Positions 1-10,322 are shown, counted from the first letter of the stretch. The stretch: 64,000 nucleotides of DNA from Planococcus versutus (GCF_001186155.3 NZ_CP016540.2:2024001-2088000); one strand, 5' to 3'. A program made the numbers and translations. Notes: generated by a model from the sequence alone, not told the origin.

Positions 1-1941
1 CGCTTTGTAGTTGATGTTTCTAAAGATATAACCGCCGGTAATGAAATTGAACTTTACTGGAAAGGTAAAACGTTATCTAGTGGACTTGCCAATTTATCTG
101 CTTGGGATTACAAAGCTAGTACTTGGATTGCGTTGAGTCAAGTCGAAGGAAATCAAAACAATGATGAAATTGTTTTATCTTCCGAAATTGATCTTGAAAG
201 ATTTGTTAAAGACGGTAAAATTCAAGCAATGGTTCACGATTCTGGAACACTTACCGACTCTAAAGACAAAGACTTTACAATGCTCTGGTTTTCAGATACA
301 CAGTATTATGCAGAAGACTATCCAGAAGTTTGGACTTCAATGACAGATTGGATGATTGAAGAATTTAAAAAAGGAAGATATGAATACGCAATGCATACAG
401 GAGATTTAGTCAATCAATACGACAAGCCAGAGCAGTGGGAAGTCGCAAAAGAAAACTTAGATCGTATGGACGCAGCCAATATTCCTTACGGCGTCTTAGC
501 AGGAAATCGTGATGTCATGCCTGATCGAACACAAAAGGTTTATGATTATACGCTTTTCGGTAAATATGCTGGTTTAGATCGCTTTAAAGACAAACCTTGG
601 TTTGGTGAAGCAATGAATGAACAAAACCAAAATCATTATGATTTGTTCTCATTTGGAGACCATGATTTCATTATGCTTTATCTTGGTTTTGGAAAAGATG
701 GTACTAGTGAATCCGTTGAATGGGCTAATAAAGTGCTAGAACAGTACGCCGATCATAACGCAATTCTTGGTATGCATGAAAACATTAACTCTTTGGCTCA
801 ATATGTGACAGAGAGCGCCCGAATTGTGAACAGAGAAATTGTAAATCCTAATAAAAATGTCAAAATGGTTCTTAGTGGACATCACCATGGTTCAAATTAT
901 CGAGTTAAACAAGTTAAAAATGAAGATGGTACCGATCGTGAAGTATTGGAAGTCTTGGGGAATTATCAAGGGAATCTTGCTGATGACCGCGGACAAGGAT
1001 ATTTACGTTTGCTGACATTTGATCCTACTGACGAAACACTTGATTTTGTTTCGTACTCACCTTATCTTAATGATTTCGATTTTGATCAATTTGATCAAGC
1101 TAAAGAAAGCTTTACAGCAAACTTTGACTTAGCAGATGTTGAAGCAAAACCAAATCCAAGACAAATTGAAACAGACTATATGGCTGTTAATATTTATACT
1201 GACCAATTAATCGGTCAAGATACTAACTTGAAACCTGGTGAAATTGCTTCTACTCAGTGGAAGGACCTAACCGAAAAAACAACTTACCAGTGGTATATGA
1301 ATATTACCAATGCTTCTGACGAAAGTGAAAAATCACCAATTTATCAGTTTACGACTGGACTTAAAGAACCTGAACCAGAGCCGGAACCTGTGCCAACAGA
1401 GCCAACATTCCCAGACGTAACACCAGAAAAACCAGACTGGGCTTACGAAGCAATTGAAAGAATGGCTGCAAGAGGTATAATTGAAGGCTATCCGGATAAA
1501 ACTTTCAAGTGGAGAAATAGCATTGAAAGACAACATGTTTCGCTAATGTTTACTCGCGCATTGCCAGAACTGAAAAGCAAAGCACCTTATCAATACTTTA
1601 GCGATGTTCCAAAAAACCATAAATACTTCGAACCTATTATGGCTACTCAACAAGCCGGAATTGTGGAAGGGTATCAAAACAAATTCCGTCCTGCTGGTAT
1701 GCTGACACGTCAAGAAATGGCAAAAGTACTCGTAATCGCGTTTGATATCGAGGAAAAAGGGACACATACATTCCCAGACGTTGATCCAAATGGTTGGTCA
1801 GATCCGTATATCGATGCATTATATGCTGCAGGAATTACAATCGGATCTCCTAATGGTAAGTTTAATCCAAAAGCAGATGTTACTAGAGCTGAGTTTGCTG
1901 TCTTCATGGATAGATCACTCAAATACACTGAAAAAGAATAA
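1..1941 (+). CDS. Metallophosphoesterase with C-terminal SLH domains (5' end outside window)
   Basis: The reading frame is open from base 1, so the start and any signal peptide lie upstream. 646 residues are visible. A calcineurin-like metallophosphoesterase domain starts near residue 90: metal-ligand motifs SDTQ, GDLV, GNRD (a variant of GNHD) and SGHHHG are seen in order over about 200 residues. A fibronectin-III/Ig-like stretch follows, then a Glu-Pro linker and three S-layer homology repeats (each FxDV...A..GI..G....F.P...RxE) from about residue 470 to the end. SLH repeats bind pyruvylated secondary wall polymer, so the enzyme is probably displayed on the cell surface and hydrolyses phosphoesters outside the cell. 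The substrate cannot be told. SDTQ at the first motif, where many family members have DxH, is a noticeable variant. Confidence 0.88.
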   Translation, partial: RFVVDVSKDITAGNEIELYWKGKTLSSGLANLSAWDYKASTWIALSQVEGNQNNDEIVLSSEIDLERFVKDGKIQAMVHDSGTLTDSKDKDFTMLWFSDTQYYAEDYPEVWTSMTDWMIEEFKKGRYEYAMHTGDLVNQYDKPEQWEVAKENLDRMDAANIPYGVLAGNRDVMPDRTQKVYDYTLFGKYAGLDRFKDKPWFGEAMNEQNQNHYDLFSFGDHDFIMLYLGFGKDGTSESVEWANKVLEQYADHNAILGMHENINSLAQYVTESARIVNREIVNPNKNVKMVLSGHHHGSNYRVKQVKNEDGTDREVLEVLGNYQGNLADDRGQGYLRLLTFDPTDETLDFVSYSPYLNDFDFDQFDQAKESFTANFDLADVEAKPNPRQIETDYMAVNIYTDQLIGQDTNLKPGEIASTQWKDLTEKTTYQWYMNITNASDESEKSPIYQFTTGLKEPEPEPEPVPTEPTFPDVTPEKPDWAYEAIERMAARGIIEGYPDKTFKWRNSIERQHVSLMFTRALPELKSKAPYQYFSDVPKNHKYFEPIMATQQAGIVEGYQNKFRPAGMLTRQEMAKVLVIAFDIEEKGTHTFPDVDPNGWSDPYIDALYAAGITIGSPNGKFNPKADVTRAEFAVFMDRSLKYTEKE

Positions 1942-1943
1942 GC

Positions 1944-1979
1944 AAAAGAGCTTGCAGCTGATCACCTGCAAGCTCTTTT
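1944..1979 (+). terminator. Rho-independent terminator
   Basis: A 14-bp inverted repeat (AAAAGAGCTTGCAG / CTGCAAGCTCTTTT) with an 8-nt loop sits directly after the SLH protein stop codon. It is nearly symmetrical and could act in both directions, also ending the small gene at 2000-2209. Confidence 0.85.
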
Positions 1980-1999
1980 AATGTTCTATTGTTGAGTCG

Positions 2000-2209
2000 T
2001 TAAAACTTATTGCCTTTGTCTCCATGACGTTCTAACAGTTCAGCGAAAGATAAGTTTTTCTCGCGTTCTTTGCGTTCAAATATGCGTTGTGCTTCTTTTT
2101 CTTCTTCTAGTTTTTGCTCTTCTTGAAGTAAATCTTTTTTTGTTTCTTTTAACTTCGATAATATGTCTTCAGAAAATATACCATTAGCTTCTTCTTTTCT
2201 TCTAGCCAC
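2000..2209 (-). CDS. Small charged coiled-coil protein, DUF3886/YqkK-like
   Basis: A 69-residue protein rich in Glu and Lys, mostly predicted helix or coiled coil (residues 15-50), ending with the segment KNLSFAELLER. This resembles the short DUF3886 (YqkK) proteins of Bacilli, whose function is unknown. The start is a GTG preceded by GGAGAG at good spacing. It follows the thiolase gene by 13 bases on the same strand and is probably co-transcribed with it. The family call is from memory of the C-terminal motif and is only moderately certain. Confidence 0.65.
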   Translation of the reverse strand: MARRKEEANGIFSEDILSKLKETKKDLLQEEQKLEEEKEAQRIFERKEREKNLSFAELLERHGDKGNKF

Positions 2210-2222
2210 GAATTTTCTCTCC

Positions 2223-3407
2223 TTATGGACGCTTGATCACAGTTGCAATTCCTTGACCGCCACCGATGCACAAAGTCGCAAGACCTGTCTTGGCATCACG
2301 CTTGATCATTTCATGCAACAATGTAACAAATATACGAGTACCGCTTGCACCTATCGGATGACCAATTGCAATCGCTCCCCCATTCACATTTAAAATGTCA
2401 TGGTTGAATTTTAATTCACGATCAACTGAAATAGACTGAGCTGCAAATGCTTCATTTGCTTCAATCAATTCGATATCAGCAAGTGACATATGCGCTTTAG
2501 ATAAAGCATTTTTCACAGCTTGTACTGGACCAATACCCATTACAGCGGGATCCACTCCAGCAGTACCACTTGCTACTATTGTTGCGAGTGGTGTTAATCC
2601 TAATTCATCTGCTTTGGCTCTTGACATCACTACAACTGCTGCTGCTCCATCATTAATACCTGATGAGTTACCTGCTGTTACACTTCCGTCTTTTTTGAAC
2701 GCTGGACGCAATTTCCCTAACTTTTCTTCATTAGAACTGCTTTTCACGTATTCGTCTGTTTGGAAAATAACAGGTTCTCCTTTGCGTTGCGGAATTTCTA
2801 CCGGCACGATTTCTTCATCAAATCGACCCGATTCTATCGCAGCTGTTGCACGCGCTTGTGAACGCGCCGCGAATTTGTCTTGTTCTTCGCGCGTTATATC
2901 GTAACGATCACATAAATTTTCGGCTGTAACGCCCATATGGTAATTATTAAATGCACACGTTAATCCGTCAACCAACATGCTATCCACTAGTTTTTGATCA
3001 CCCATACGGAAACCACTCCGAGCATTTTCCATTAAATAAGGAGCACGGCTCATATTTTCCATTCCGCCAGCTACTACAATTTCTGCATCCCCTGCGTAAA
3101 TTGCTTGAAAAGCAAGCTGAATAGATTTTAATCCAGAACCACATACTTTATTGATGGTCATAGCTGGAATTGTTTCTGGTAAACCTGCATGAATAGATGA
3201 TTGACGCGCTGGATTTTGCCCTAGCCCTGCTTGTAGCACATTGCCCATAATAACCTCAGATACTTGTTCTGGCTGGACTCCTGCGCGTTTAAGCGCCTCT
3301 TTTATAACGATTGACCCTAAAGTGGTTGCTGGAATATCTTTAAGAGCTCCTTGAAAGGAACCTACCGCCGTTCGGACAGCGCTTACAATAACAATTTCTT
3401 GTGACAT
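2223..3407 (-). CDS. Acetyl-CoA C-acetyltransferase (thiolase)
   Basis: A 394-residue thiolase of normal family length. The N-terminal half carries the nucleophilic cysteine in VCGSGLKSI (about residue 88) and the segment [11 protein letters not shown]. The C-terminal half carries the catalytic histidine in [14 protein letters not shown] and the second cysteine in CIGGGQG. It condenses two acetyl-CoA to acetoacetyl-CoA, or the reverse in fatty acid and amino acid breakdown. It is divergent from an HMG-CoA lyase gene that yields acetoacetate and acetyl-CoA, which supports a role in leucine or ketone-body carbon flow. Short-chain biosynthetic thiolases (AtoB/ThlA/MmgA type) are hard to separate by sequence alone, so no symbol is given. 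Confidence 0.93.
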   Translation of the reverse strand: MSQEIVIVSAVRTAVGSFQGALKDIPATTLGSIVIKEALKRAGVQPEQVSEVIMGNVLQAGLGQNPARQSSIHAGLPETIPAMTINKVCGSGLKSIQLAFQAIYAGDAEIVVAGGMENMSRAPYLMENARSGFRMGDQKLVDSMLVDGLTCAFNNYHMGVTAENLCDRYDITREEQDKFAARSQARATAAIESGRFDEEIVPVEIPQRKGEPVIFQTDEYVKSSSNEEKLGKLRPAFKKDGSVTAGNSSGINDGAAAVVVMSRAKADELGLTPLATIVASGTAGVDPAVMGIGPVQAVKNALSKAHMSLADIELIEANEAFAAQSISVDRELKFNHDILNVNGGAIAIGHPIGASGTRIFVTLLHEMIKRDAKTGLATLCIGGGQGIATVIKRP

Positions 3408-3487
3408 GAATTTTCCCCCTTATTTGACTGTTTGTTAGTTGCTCTTTTATCCCTCTCCTCTATACAATGGAAAGTAGGAGGGATACT

Positions 3488-4387
3488 ATGTTTAGTTTAC
3501 CAAAAAATGCAACGATTATCGAGGTAGGGCCACGGGATGGTCTCCAAAATGAAGGAAAGCTTGTTAAAACAAAAGACAAACTTCAATTTATTGATGCTTT
3601 GCAGCAGGCTGGAATTCACGAAATGGAGTTAACTTCTTTTGTCTCTCCCAAATGGGTACCACAAATGGCTGATGCTAAAGAAATTGTGGCCGGAACCAAA
3701 AAAATGGGTCGACAATTTGTGTTAACACCAAATAAACTTGGCATTGATACGGCTCTTGAGTCAGACGCACAATCTCTCGCTGTCTTTGTGGGTGTTTCTG
3801 ATACGTTTAATAAAAAAAACATTAACAAAACAACGCAAGAAAGCATGGATGCATTAAAACCGCTTGTTCTTGAGTTGAAAAAACAAGGTATCTTTGTTCG
3901 TGCCTGTATTTCTACTGCGTTTTATTGTCCGTTTGAAGGGGCTATTGCTCCAGAAGCAACCATAGCTCTTTGTCGAGAATTTGTCGATTGGGGAGTTGAT
4001 GAATTGAGTGTAGCAGATACTATTGGTATGGCAAATCCAAAAGAAAGCTATGACTTATTCAATCAACTTGTTCAGGAATTCCCTGAAATTTTGATAGCCG
4101 CTCATTTTCATGATACGCGTAGAATGGCATTAGCCAATATCGTTTCAGCTTTACAAGCTGGCGTTACGAGGTTTGATGCTTCAGCTGGCGGTTTAGGTGG
4201 CTGTCCTTTTGCTCCTGGCGCCACGGGTAACGTAGCAACAGAAGATGTGGTTAATATGCTTCACCGCATGAATGTCCAAACAGGAATTGATTTAGATCTT
4301 TTATGCGTGGCAATCAAAACAATCGAGCCGCATGTGACAAATCCTGTGACAACAGGTATGTATACTTTATATAAAAACCGGTCTTGA
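3488..4387 (+). CDS. yngG: Hydroxymethylglutaryl-CoA lyase
   Basis: A 299-residue TIM-barrel protein of the HMGL-like family. The N-terminal VGPRDGLQNE motif holds the metal-binding Asp and catalytic Arg, HFHDTRRMAL carries metal-ligand histidines, and GGLGGCPFAPGATGN is the lyase signature with its active-site cysteine. It cleaves 3-hydroxy-3-methylglutaryl-CoA to acetoacetate and acetyl-CoA, the last step of leucine degradation. The ATG at 3488 is chosen because TAGGAGGG precedes it at proper spacing; an in-frame ATG at 3467 lies upstream of that site. The other genes of a leucine degradation cluster are not in the window. Confidence 0.9.
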   Translation: MFSLPKNATIIEVGPRDGLQNEGKLVKTKDKLQFIDALQQAGIHEMELTSFVSPKWVPQMADAKEIVAGTKKMGRQFVLTPNKLGIDTALESDAQSLAVFVGVSDTFNKKNINKTTQESMDALKPLVLELKKQGIFVRACISTAFYCPFEGAIAPEATIALCREFVDWGVDELSVADTIGMANPKESYDLFNQLVQEFPEILIAAHFHDTRRMALANIVSALQAGVTRFDASAGGLGGCPFAPGATGNVATEDVVNMLHRMNVQTGIDLDLLCVAIKTIEPHVTNPVTTGMYTLYKNRS

Positions 4388-4399
4388 GGAGCCTGTATT

Positions 4400-5329
4400 A
4401 TGAAAAAAAGATTGATTTGGACTTCAGCTATTGCTTCTAGCGTTCTTACTGCATCGGCTACTGTTATTGGCATAATAGCTAGTAATCGATTGATGTATGT
4501 TAAGAAGAAAGACGATCAGCTTATTTTAGAACGAGAAACTAGCGCAAAACGTTATGACGAAGTATGGTACACAAACGTTCCAAAACATGAACAGTGGATC
4601 GAATCTGAAAATGGTTATCCGATTAAAGCTATATTTCTAGAACCTCATACTACTAATCGCTATGTAATTATTTGTCATGGTGTCACAGAATCAAAAGTAA
4701 ATTCGTTTAGATTCGCCCGTATGTTTGAGCGTTTAGGATTTAACTCAGTCGTTTATGACCACCGGCGACATGGTGATTCAGGCGGCAAAACGACTAGCTT
4801 TGGTCATTTCGAAAAATTTGATTTAAAAGCTGTTGTCAAAGCACTCAAACTCCATGTTGGAACTGACTTGTTTTATGGCATTCATGGCGAATCCATGGGT
4901 GCTGCTACAACGCTTCTATATGCTGGCATGGAAGACACGGCAGATTTCTATATTTCCGATTGTGCGTACTCTGATATTTACGAACAAGTTCTGCACGTTA
5001 TGAGAACGACCACACCACTCCGGACTACATTAGCCCTTCGTCTCGCAAGTCTATTTATGAAAATGCGTGATGGGTATTCGATGTCGACGGTCTCGCCTAG
5101 AGAAACGGTCCAAAATATCCAAAGTCCAGTTCTTTTTATCCACAGCCTTAGAGATGAATTTGTCTTACCCAAAATGAGCGAAGAACTGTACGAATTAAAA
5201 AAAGGACCAAAAAAATTAAAAATGTTTAAAGAAGGAGCTCATGCTCAATCGTTTAATATGAATCCAGAAGAGTACGAAAAAACTGTTGCTGAGTTTTTAA
5301 TGACGTACAGTTTACTAACCTCTCACTAA
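4400..5329 (+). CDS. Membrane-anchored alpha/beta hydrolase (YqkD-like)
   Basis: A 309-residue protein with one N-terminal membrane segment (about residues 5-27, preceded by KKR), then an alpha/beta hydrolase fold. The oxyanion strand reads ICHGVTESK, the nucleophile elbow is GESMG, and the acid and histidine lie in SLRDEFV and EGAHAQSF. It resembles B. subtilis YqkD. The catalytic triad looks complete, so it is probably an active esterase or acylhydrolase on the outer face of the membrane; substrate unknown. It starts 12 bases after the HMG-CoA lyase stop behind GAGGAG, so the two are likely one transcript. Confidence 0.82.
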   Translation: MKKRLIWTSAIASSVLTASATVIGIIASNRLMYVKKKDDQLILERETSAKRYDEVWYTNVPKHEQWIESENGYPIKAIFLEPHTTNRYVIICHGVTESKVNSFRFARMFERLGFNSVVYDHRRHGDSGGKTTSFGHFEKFDLKAVVKALKLHVGTDLFYGIHGESMGAATTLLYAGMEDTADFYISDCAYSDIYEQVLHVMRTTTPLRTTLALRLASLFMKMRDGYSMSTVSPRETVQNIQSPVLFIHSLRDEFVLPKMSEELYELKKGPKKLKMFKEGAHAQSFNMNPEEYEKTVAEFLMTYSLLTSH

Positions 5330-5360
5330 AAAGAAATTCAATAACTTCTCTTCTATCTCG

Positions 5361-5400
5361 AAACATAAGAAAACACTCTGTGGAGTGCTTTCTTATGTTT
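5361..5400. terminator. Bidirectional terminator between convergent genes
   Basis: A long inverted repeat (AAACATAAGAAA...TTTCTTATGTTT with an inner CACTC/GAGTG stem) lies between the hydrolase stop and the convergent small gene, with A- and T-runs on the two sides. Confidence 0.85.
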
Positions 5401-5674
5401 CTTTCTTTTTGTTCAAGATAAGCTTCATACCCGCTTCTCCTTCGACACCAATAAACAATTCCGTAATCGGTCCACTTTTAACTATGCCTGTTACATGAAG
5501 TTCAATGGTATCCAGATTGTAATCAGTCATGTCTTTTACCAACTCTTGGATCTTATCTATAGACATCGGAAACGATTTCTTCATGTTTGTTGTCTCTAAA
5601 TTAAATGTTCCGGTTTCTTTTTCATCTTCTTCGATCACAGGCAAGTAAAAACGCAACTCTTGCTGTTCACTCAT
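5393..5674 (-). CDS. Hypothetical protein, 93 residues
   Basis: Not recognised. The protein starts MSEQQELRFYLPVIEE, is soluble and acidic with no membrane segment, and has a predicted alternating strand/helix pattern: a central SIDKIQELVKDMTDYNLD helix followed by strands ending in IGVEGEAGMKLILNKK. The ATG at 5674 is chosen because AGGAGG precedes it at good spacing; an upstream in-frame start would add an unlikely 13 residues. The clean ribosome binding site, full reading frame and own terminator support a real gene. No function is assigned. Confidence 0.7.
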   Translation of the reverse strand: MSEQQELRFYLPVIEEDEKETGTFNLETTNMKKSFPMSIDKIQELVKDMTDYNLDTIELHVTGIVKSGPITELFIGVEGEAGMKLILNKKKET

Positions 5675-5784
5675 TACTGATTCCTCCTTTAGTATTGACT
5701 TTAGCTTACACAACTGAAAAGTAACCTTTACAAAGACAATACCCGTTATCCAAAATTTTAATTGATAAATCTAGTCAAAATAAA

Positions 5785-5808
5785 AAAAGTACTCCGAAGA
5801 GTACTTTT
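5785..5808 (-). terminator. Terminator overlapping the yneF stop codon
   Basis: A perfect 10-bp stem AAAAGTACTC / GAGTACTTTT with a CGAA loop. The last bases of the yneF stop codon are part of the stem, and the T-run follows on the minus strand. Confidence 0.85.
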
Positions 5809-6049
5809 ATTTTTTAATTTTTTTTTCTGGTTTAGTTGATGCTTTATTCATTTGAGACATCATTTGATTGATTTTCTTTTGAGACGGTTTTTGTCCCATT
5901 TGCATCATCATGATTCGTAGCATTTCTTCATTGATTGGTGGGTTATCTTGCAAATATTTCATCATGTATCGACGTGCGATAAAGAATCCAAGTGCAACAC
6001 CTGCGAGTAAAGCCACGATAACGATTACGATCCAGATCCATGTATTCAT
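5807..6049 (-). CDS. yneF: YneF family membrane protein (UPF0154)
   Basis: An 80-residue protein with one N-terminal membrane helix (about residues 3-23), then the conserved stretch with [20 protein letters not shown] and [13 protein letters not shown] that marks the UPF0154/YneF family, and a basic tail. The function is unknown. It follows tkt on the same strand, as in B. subtilis, where sirA (yneE) lies between them; no sirA is present here. The ATG at 6049 has AGGTAA-like sequence upstream; a longer frame to 6094 lacks a good site. Confidence 0.88.
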   Translation of the reverse strand: MNTWIWIVIVIVALLAGVALGFFIARRYMMKYLQDNPPINEEMLRIMMMQMGQKPSQKKINQMMSQMNKASTKPEKKIKK

Positions 6050-6142
6050 TCTTGTTACCTCCTTCGTGTTGCGTAAATAAGTAGTGCACCACAATGGATT
6101 ATACTATAAAAAAAGAATTGTGACCATATGTAGGAAAATAAT

Positions 6143-6167
6143 AAAAAAAGGGGAGCAGCAAATGCCC
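6143..6167 (-). terminator. Possible terminator downstream of tkt
   Basis: On the minus strand a GGGG...CCCC stem with an interior loop is followed directly by a run of seven T. The stem is short, so this is a weaker call than the other terminators. Confidence 0.45.
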
Positions 6168-6178
6168 CATTCTCCATT

Positions 6179-8182
6179 TTATTTCTCGTTAACTAAGTTT
6201 TTAACTTTGTTAACTACGTTTTCAACCGTGAATCCAAGCTCTTCCATAATGCGATCTCCTGGCGCACTCGCACCAAAGCGATCAATTGCCAGAATTTCGC
6301 CTTCATCTCCTGTGTAACGATCCCAGCCAAATGAAGTTCCTACTTCTATTGCAAGACGCTTTTTAATTGTTTTTGGAATAACAGATTGCTTGTATTCCTT
6401 ATCTTGTTTTTCAAAACGATCCCAAGATGGCATTGAAACGACCGATACGTTAATTCCTTCTTTAGCTAATTGCTTTTGTGCAGCTACTGCTAAACTAACC
6501 TCAGAGCCAGTCGCTAATAACAATGCTTGTGGGTTTTCAACAGGTGACACGACATAAGCACCTTTTTCAACGCCAGTTTCAGCAAGTTCTCCGCTCTTTT
6601 CTAGAATTGGTAAGTCTTGACGCGACAGTACTAATAAAGTTGGTGTCGCTTTAGCTGTTAACGCTAAACGCCAAGCTGCTTTTGTTTCATTAGCATCAGC
6701 AGGACGAACAACGCTCAAGTTTGGCATTGCACGAAGAGATGCTAATTGTTCCACTGGCTCATGAGTTGGACCATCTTCACCAACTGCTACGCTATCATGC
6801 GTAAAGACATATGTGACAGGAAGTCCCATTAATGCAGCCAAACGAATAGCTGGGCGTACATAGTCACTAAAGACGAAGAACGTTCCACCAAAGACATGCA
6901 GTCCACCGTGTAGTGCCATACCATTTAAAGCAGCACCCATTGCAAATTCTCGTACACCAAACCAAATATTACGTCCTTCAGGATGTTCAGCGTCAAAGTC
7001 GCCCGCGCCTTTAATATTTGTTTTGTTAGATCCAGCAAGATCGGCGCTACCACCAAAGAATGAAGGAACCGTTTTAGCGATTGCATTAATCATGTCTCCA
7101 GAAGAAGCACGCGTTGCTTGTTTTTTACCGGCTTCATACGTCGGGAATTCAGCATCAAAGTTCTCTGGAAGTTCACCACGAATAGCCATTTGTAATTGCT
7201 CAGCTAACTCGGGATGTGCTGATTCGTATTGGGCATATAATTCGTTCCACTCCGACTCAGCTTTTGCTCCTACTTCTTCAGTTGCTTGTTCGAAGGTTTC
7301 ATACACTTCTTTCGGTACATAAAAATCCTCTTCGAATGTCCATTCGTAATGCTCTTTCGTCAACTTCATTTCATCCTCACCAAGTGGCGCACCGTGAGAA
7401 TCTGCTTTACCTGATTTGTTTGGCGAACCGTAACCGATCACTGTTTTGACTTCGATCAACGTGGGCTTGTCTGAAAATTGCTTAGCTTGCGCAATTTTTT
7501 CAGACAAATCGTCTAATTGATTACCATCGTCTACGCGTAAGTAATTCCAACCGTATGACTCAAAACGTTTTTGTACGTTTTCAGAAAAACTTTTGCTCAG
7601 TGGTCCATCTAACGAAATATCATTACTATCGTATAGAATAACCAGTTTGTCTAACTTCAAGTGACCTGCAAGAGAAATTGCTTCTCCAGCGACACCTTCC
7701 ATCAAATCACCATCGCCGCATAAAGCGAAAGTATTGTGATCAATAACGTTCATATCGTCTTTATTATAAGTAGCTGCTAAATGGCGTTCAGCCATAGCCA
7801 TACCAACAGCCATTCCAATTCCTTGACCAAGCGGTCCGGTTGTAGCTTCTACACCTACAGTATGACCAAATTCAGGATGTCCAGGAGTTTTTGAATCCCA
7901 TTGACGGAAGTTTTTGATTTCATCCATTTCCAAACCATAGCCGCTCAAATGAAGCAAACTGTATAAAAGCATGGAACCATGCCCTGCCGATAACACAAAA
8001 CGGTCACGGTTAAACCAATTAGGGTTTTTCGGGTTGTGGTTCATGTGTTTCGTCCATAATGTATACGCCATTGGAGCTGCGCCCATTGGCAATCCTGGAT
8101 GACCAGAATTTGCTTTTTCAATAGCATCGATAGAAAGTGTACGAATTGTAGTTACTGCAAGTTGATCTGCGTGGGTTGACAT
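6179..8182 (-). CDS. tkt: Transketolase
   Basis: A 667-residue protein of full family length. The N-terminal region holds [11 protein letters not shown] and the GHGSML loop, then the thiamine diphosphate motif [13 protein letters not shown]. The middle domain carries the [17 protein letters not shown] segment with catalytic His and Glu, and the C-terminal domain has ATGSEVSLA. It moves two-carbon ketol units between sugar phosphates in the pentose phosphate pathway. The start at 8182 (MSTHADQ) follows AAAGGATG; an ATG 18 bases upstream lacks this. It sits after ynzC as in other Bacilli. Confidence 0.97.
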   Translation of the reverse strand: MSTHADQLAVTTIRTLSIDAIEKANSGHPGLPMGAAPMAYTLWTKHMNHNPKNPNWFNRDRFVLSAGHGSMLLYSLLHLSGYGLEMDEIKNFRQWDSKTPGHPEFGHTVGVEATTGPLGQGIGMAVGMAMAERHLAATYNKDDMNVIDHNTFALCGDGDLMEGVAGEAISLAGHLKLDKLVILYDSNDISLDGPLSKSFSENVQKRFESYGWNYLRVDDGNQLDDLSEKIAQAKQFSDKPTLIEVKTVIGYGSPNKSGKADSHGAPLGEDEMKLTKEHYEWTFEEDFYVPKEVYETFEQATEEVGAKAESEWNELYAQYESAHPELAEQLQMAIRGELPENFDAEFPTYEAGKKQATRASSGDMINAIAKTVPSFFGGSADLAGSNKTNIKGAGDFDAEHPEGRNIWFGVREFAMGAALNGMALHGGLHVFGGTFFVFSDYVRPAIRLAALMGLPVTYVFTHDSVAVGEDGPTHEPVEQLASLRAMPNLSVVRPADANETKAAWRLALTAKATPTLLVLSRQDLPILEKSGELAETGVEKGAYVVSPVENPQALLLATGSEVSLAVAAQKQLAKEGINVSVVSMPSWDRFEKQDKEYKQSVIPKTIKKRLAIEVGTSFGWDRYTGDEGEILAIDRFGASAPGDRIMEELGFTVENVVNKVKNLVNEK

Positions 8183-8269
8183 AGTAACATCCTTTCTCAA
8201 ACAAATAGTTAATCCCTTTCTAGTTTAGTCAACAATAGAAAAGAATACAATGAAAAAGAGAATAAGTAG

Positions 8270-8503
8270 TTAATTCAAATACTTATTCTCTCGGATATTT
8301 TTGACCTTGTCCGGAGTTACATCATTTCCGTTAGGATCAATTACTTTTACGTTTTCAATTGTGCCACGCATTGTTTTGCGGAAAGTTTGCAAGTATTCTT
8401 GACGCAAAGCTGTTTGTTCATGTGCTTCTTCTTTTGTTAAGCCATCGGTTTTGGATTTGCGTGACAATTGGTTGATACGATTTAACTTATCGGGTGATAA
8501 CAT
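8270..8503 (-). CDS. ynzC: DUF896 family protein YnzC
   Basis: A 77-residue DUF896 protein: an N-terminal two-helix hairpin (LNRINQLSRKSKTDGLTKEE, then LRQEYL) and a conserved C-terminal part with VKVIDPNGNDVTP. Members are small helical proteins of unknown role, in B. subtilis part of the SOS-controlled yneA-yneB-ynzC transcript. The second ATG (8503) is chosen because AAAGGTGG lies 7 bases before it, while the first ATG (8509) is almost against the site. Here ynzC follows yneB by about 58 bases and is probably LexA-controlled by read-through. Confidence 0.9.
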   Translation of the reverse strand: MLSPDKLNRINQLSRKSKTDGLTKEEAHEQTALRQEYLQTFRKTMRGTIENVKVIDPNGNDVTPDKVKNIRENKYLN

Positions 8504-8561
8504 GTACATCCACCTTTCTTCTTTTCATATCGTACAAAAAAAGTCCGATTTCTGCAATGTT

Positions 8562-9529
<968 letters not shown>

Positions 9530-9537
9530 TTAAATCG

Positions 9538-9543
9538 CCTCCT
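9538..9543 (-). promoter_or_regulatory. Ribosome binding site of yneA
   Basis: AGGAGG on the minus strand, eight bases upstream of the ATA at 9529. There is no ATG, GTG or TTG at normal distance, which makes this site decide the start question for yneA. Confidence 0.7.
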
Positions 9544-9544
9544 G

Positions 9545-9558
9545 GGAATGAGTGTTCG
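9545..9558. promoter_or_regulatory. LexA (Din) box-like site 1
   Basis: GGAATGAGTGTTCG compared with the Bacillus consensus CGAAC-N4-GTTCG; the right half is perfect, the left degenerate. It lies between the yneA promoter and its ribosome binding site. Confidence 0.55.
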
Positions 9559-9571
9559 GAATGTATGTTCT
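9558..9571. promoter_or_regulatory. LexA box-like site 2
   Basis: GGAATGTATGTTCT has the GAAY-N4-GTTC core and abuts site 1. It covers the expected yneA transcription start. Confidence 0.55.
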
Positions 9572-9572
9572 C

Positions 9573-9601
9573 ATATTAATGCGAACAAGTGTTTTTGTCA
9601 A
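9573..9601 (-). promoter_or_regulatory. yneA promoter
   Basis: TTGACA (9596-9601), a 17-base spacer and TAATAT (9573-9578) on the minus strand. A LexA box lies inside the spacer, so repressor and polymerase would compete. Confidence 0.8.
9582..9595. promoter_or_regulatory. LexA box-like site 3
   Basis: CGAAC-AAGT-GTTTT: left half perfect, right half with one or two mismatches to GTTCG. It lies between -35 and -10 of the yneA promoter. Confidence 0.7.
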
Positions 9602-9612
9602 CAATTAAAATT

Positions 9613-9626
9613 CGAACCTATGTTTG
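9613..9626. promoter_or_regulatory. LexA box-like site 4
   Basis: CGAAC-CTAT-GTTTG, one mismatch to consensus, overlapping the -35 of the lexA promoter. This fits autoregulation of lexA. Confidence 0.75.
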
Positions 9627-9652
9627 CATTTCAATGCCCGAGTTGGTATACT
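9624..9652 (+). promoter_or_regulatory. lexA promoter
   Basis: TTGCAT (9624-9629), a 17-base spacer and TATACT (9647-9652), placed upstream of the lexA ribosome binding site. Confidence 0.75.
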
Positions 9653-9696
9653 ATTGGTAGAAATCAAGTAGAATTACTCAAAATGAGGTGAAACGG

Positions 9697-10317
9697 TTGA
9701 AAAAAGTATCTAAGCGTCAAGAAGACATCCTGACATTCATAAAAGAAGAAGTCCGCTTAAAAGGCTATCCGCCTTCCGTTCGTGAAATTGGTGAGGCCGT
9801 GGGTCTTGCATCTAGCTCGACTGTTCATGGTCACTTGGCCCGTCTTGAAAGTAAAGGCTTAATCCGTCGAGATCCGACTAAACCAAGAGCTATCGAAGTT
9901 ATTAGCACTGATGAAGCTTTAATTGATAAAAGTCCTGTATTGCACGTACCTTTAATTGGTAAAGTAACTGCCGGTACACCCATTACGGCGATTGAGAACG
10001 TTGAAGAATACTTTCCACTTCCACAAAGTTATGGCACAGAAGATGATCACATCTTCATGTTAGAAATCATGGGAGAAAGTATGATCGAAGCTGGTATTTT
10101 AAACGGCGACTATGTTATCGTAAAACAACAACAAACCGCTAATAATGGCGATATCGTCGTCGCAATGACTGCCGAAGACGAAGCAACTGTAAAACGCTTT
10201 TTCCGAGAAGATAATTATTTCCGTTTACAGCCTGAAAATTCTTCAATGGATCCCATTATTGTGGAACAAGTATCTATTTTAGGTAAAGTTGTTGGCGTCT
10301 ATCGCCAAATTCATTAA
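9697..10317 (+). CDS. lexA: SOS repressor LexA
   Basis: A 206-residue repressor. The N-terminal winged helix reads [21 protein letters not shown], the typical LexA recognition region. The cleavage site lies in the linker before GKVTAGTPI, and the C-terminal S24 peptidase has the catalytic serine in GESMIEAG and lysine in DEATVKRF. It represses DNA damage genes until RecA-stimulated self-cleavage. The TTG at 9697 is chosen: AGGTG stands 7 bases before it, while a GTG at 9688 overlaps that site. It is divergent from its target operon yneA-yneB-ynzC. Confidence 0.97.
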   Translation: MKKVSKRQEDILTFIKEEVRLKGYPPSVREIGEAVGLASSSTVHGHLARLESKGLIRRDPTKPRAIEVISTDEALIDKSPVLHVPLIGKVTAGTPITAIENVEEYFPLPQSYGTEDDHIFMLEIMGESMIEAGILNGDYVIVKQQQTANNGDIVVAMTAEDEATVKRFFREDNYFRLQPENSSMDPIIVEQVSILGKVVGVYRQIH

Positions 10318-10322
10318 TCCAA

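Noticed and set aside
7023..7449. Plus-strand frames inside tkt
   Set aside because: Antisense shadows of a highly conserved gene without ribosome binding sites.
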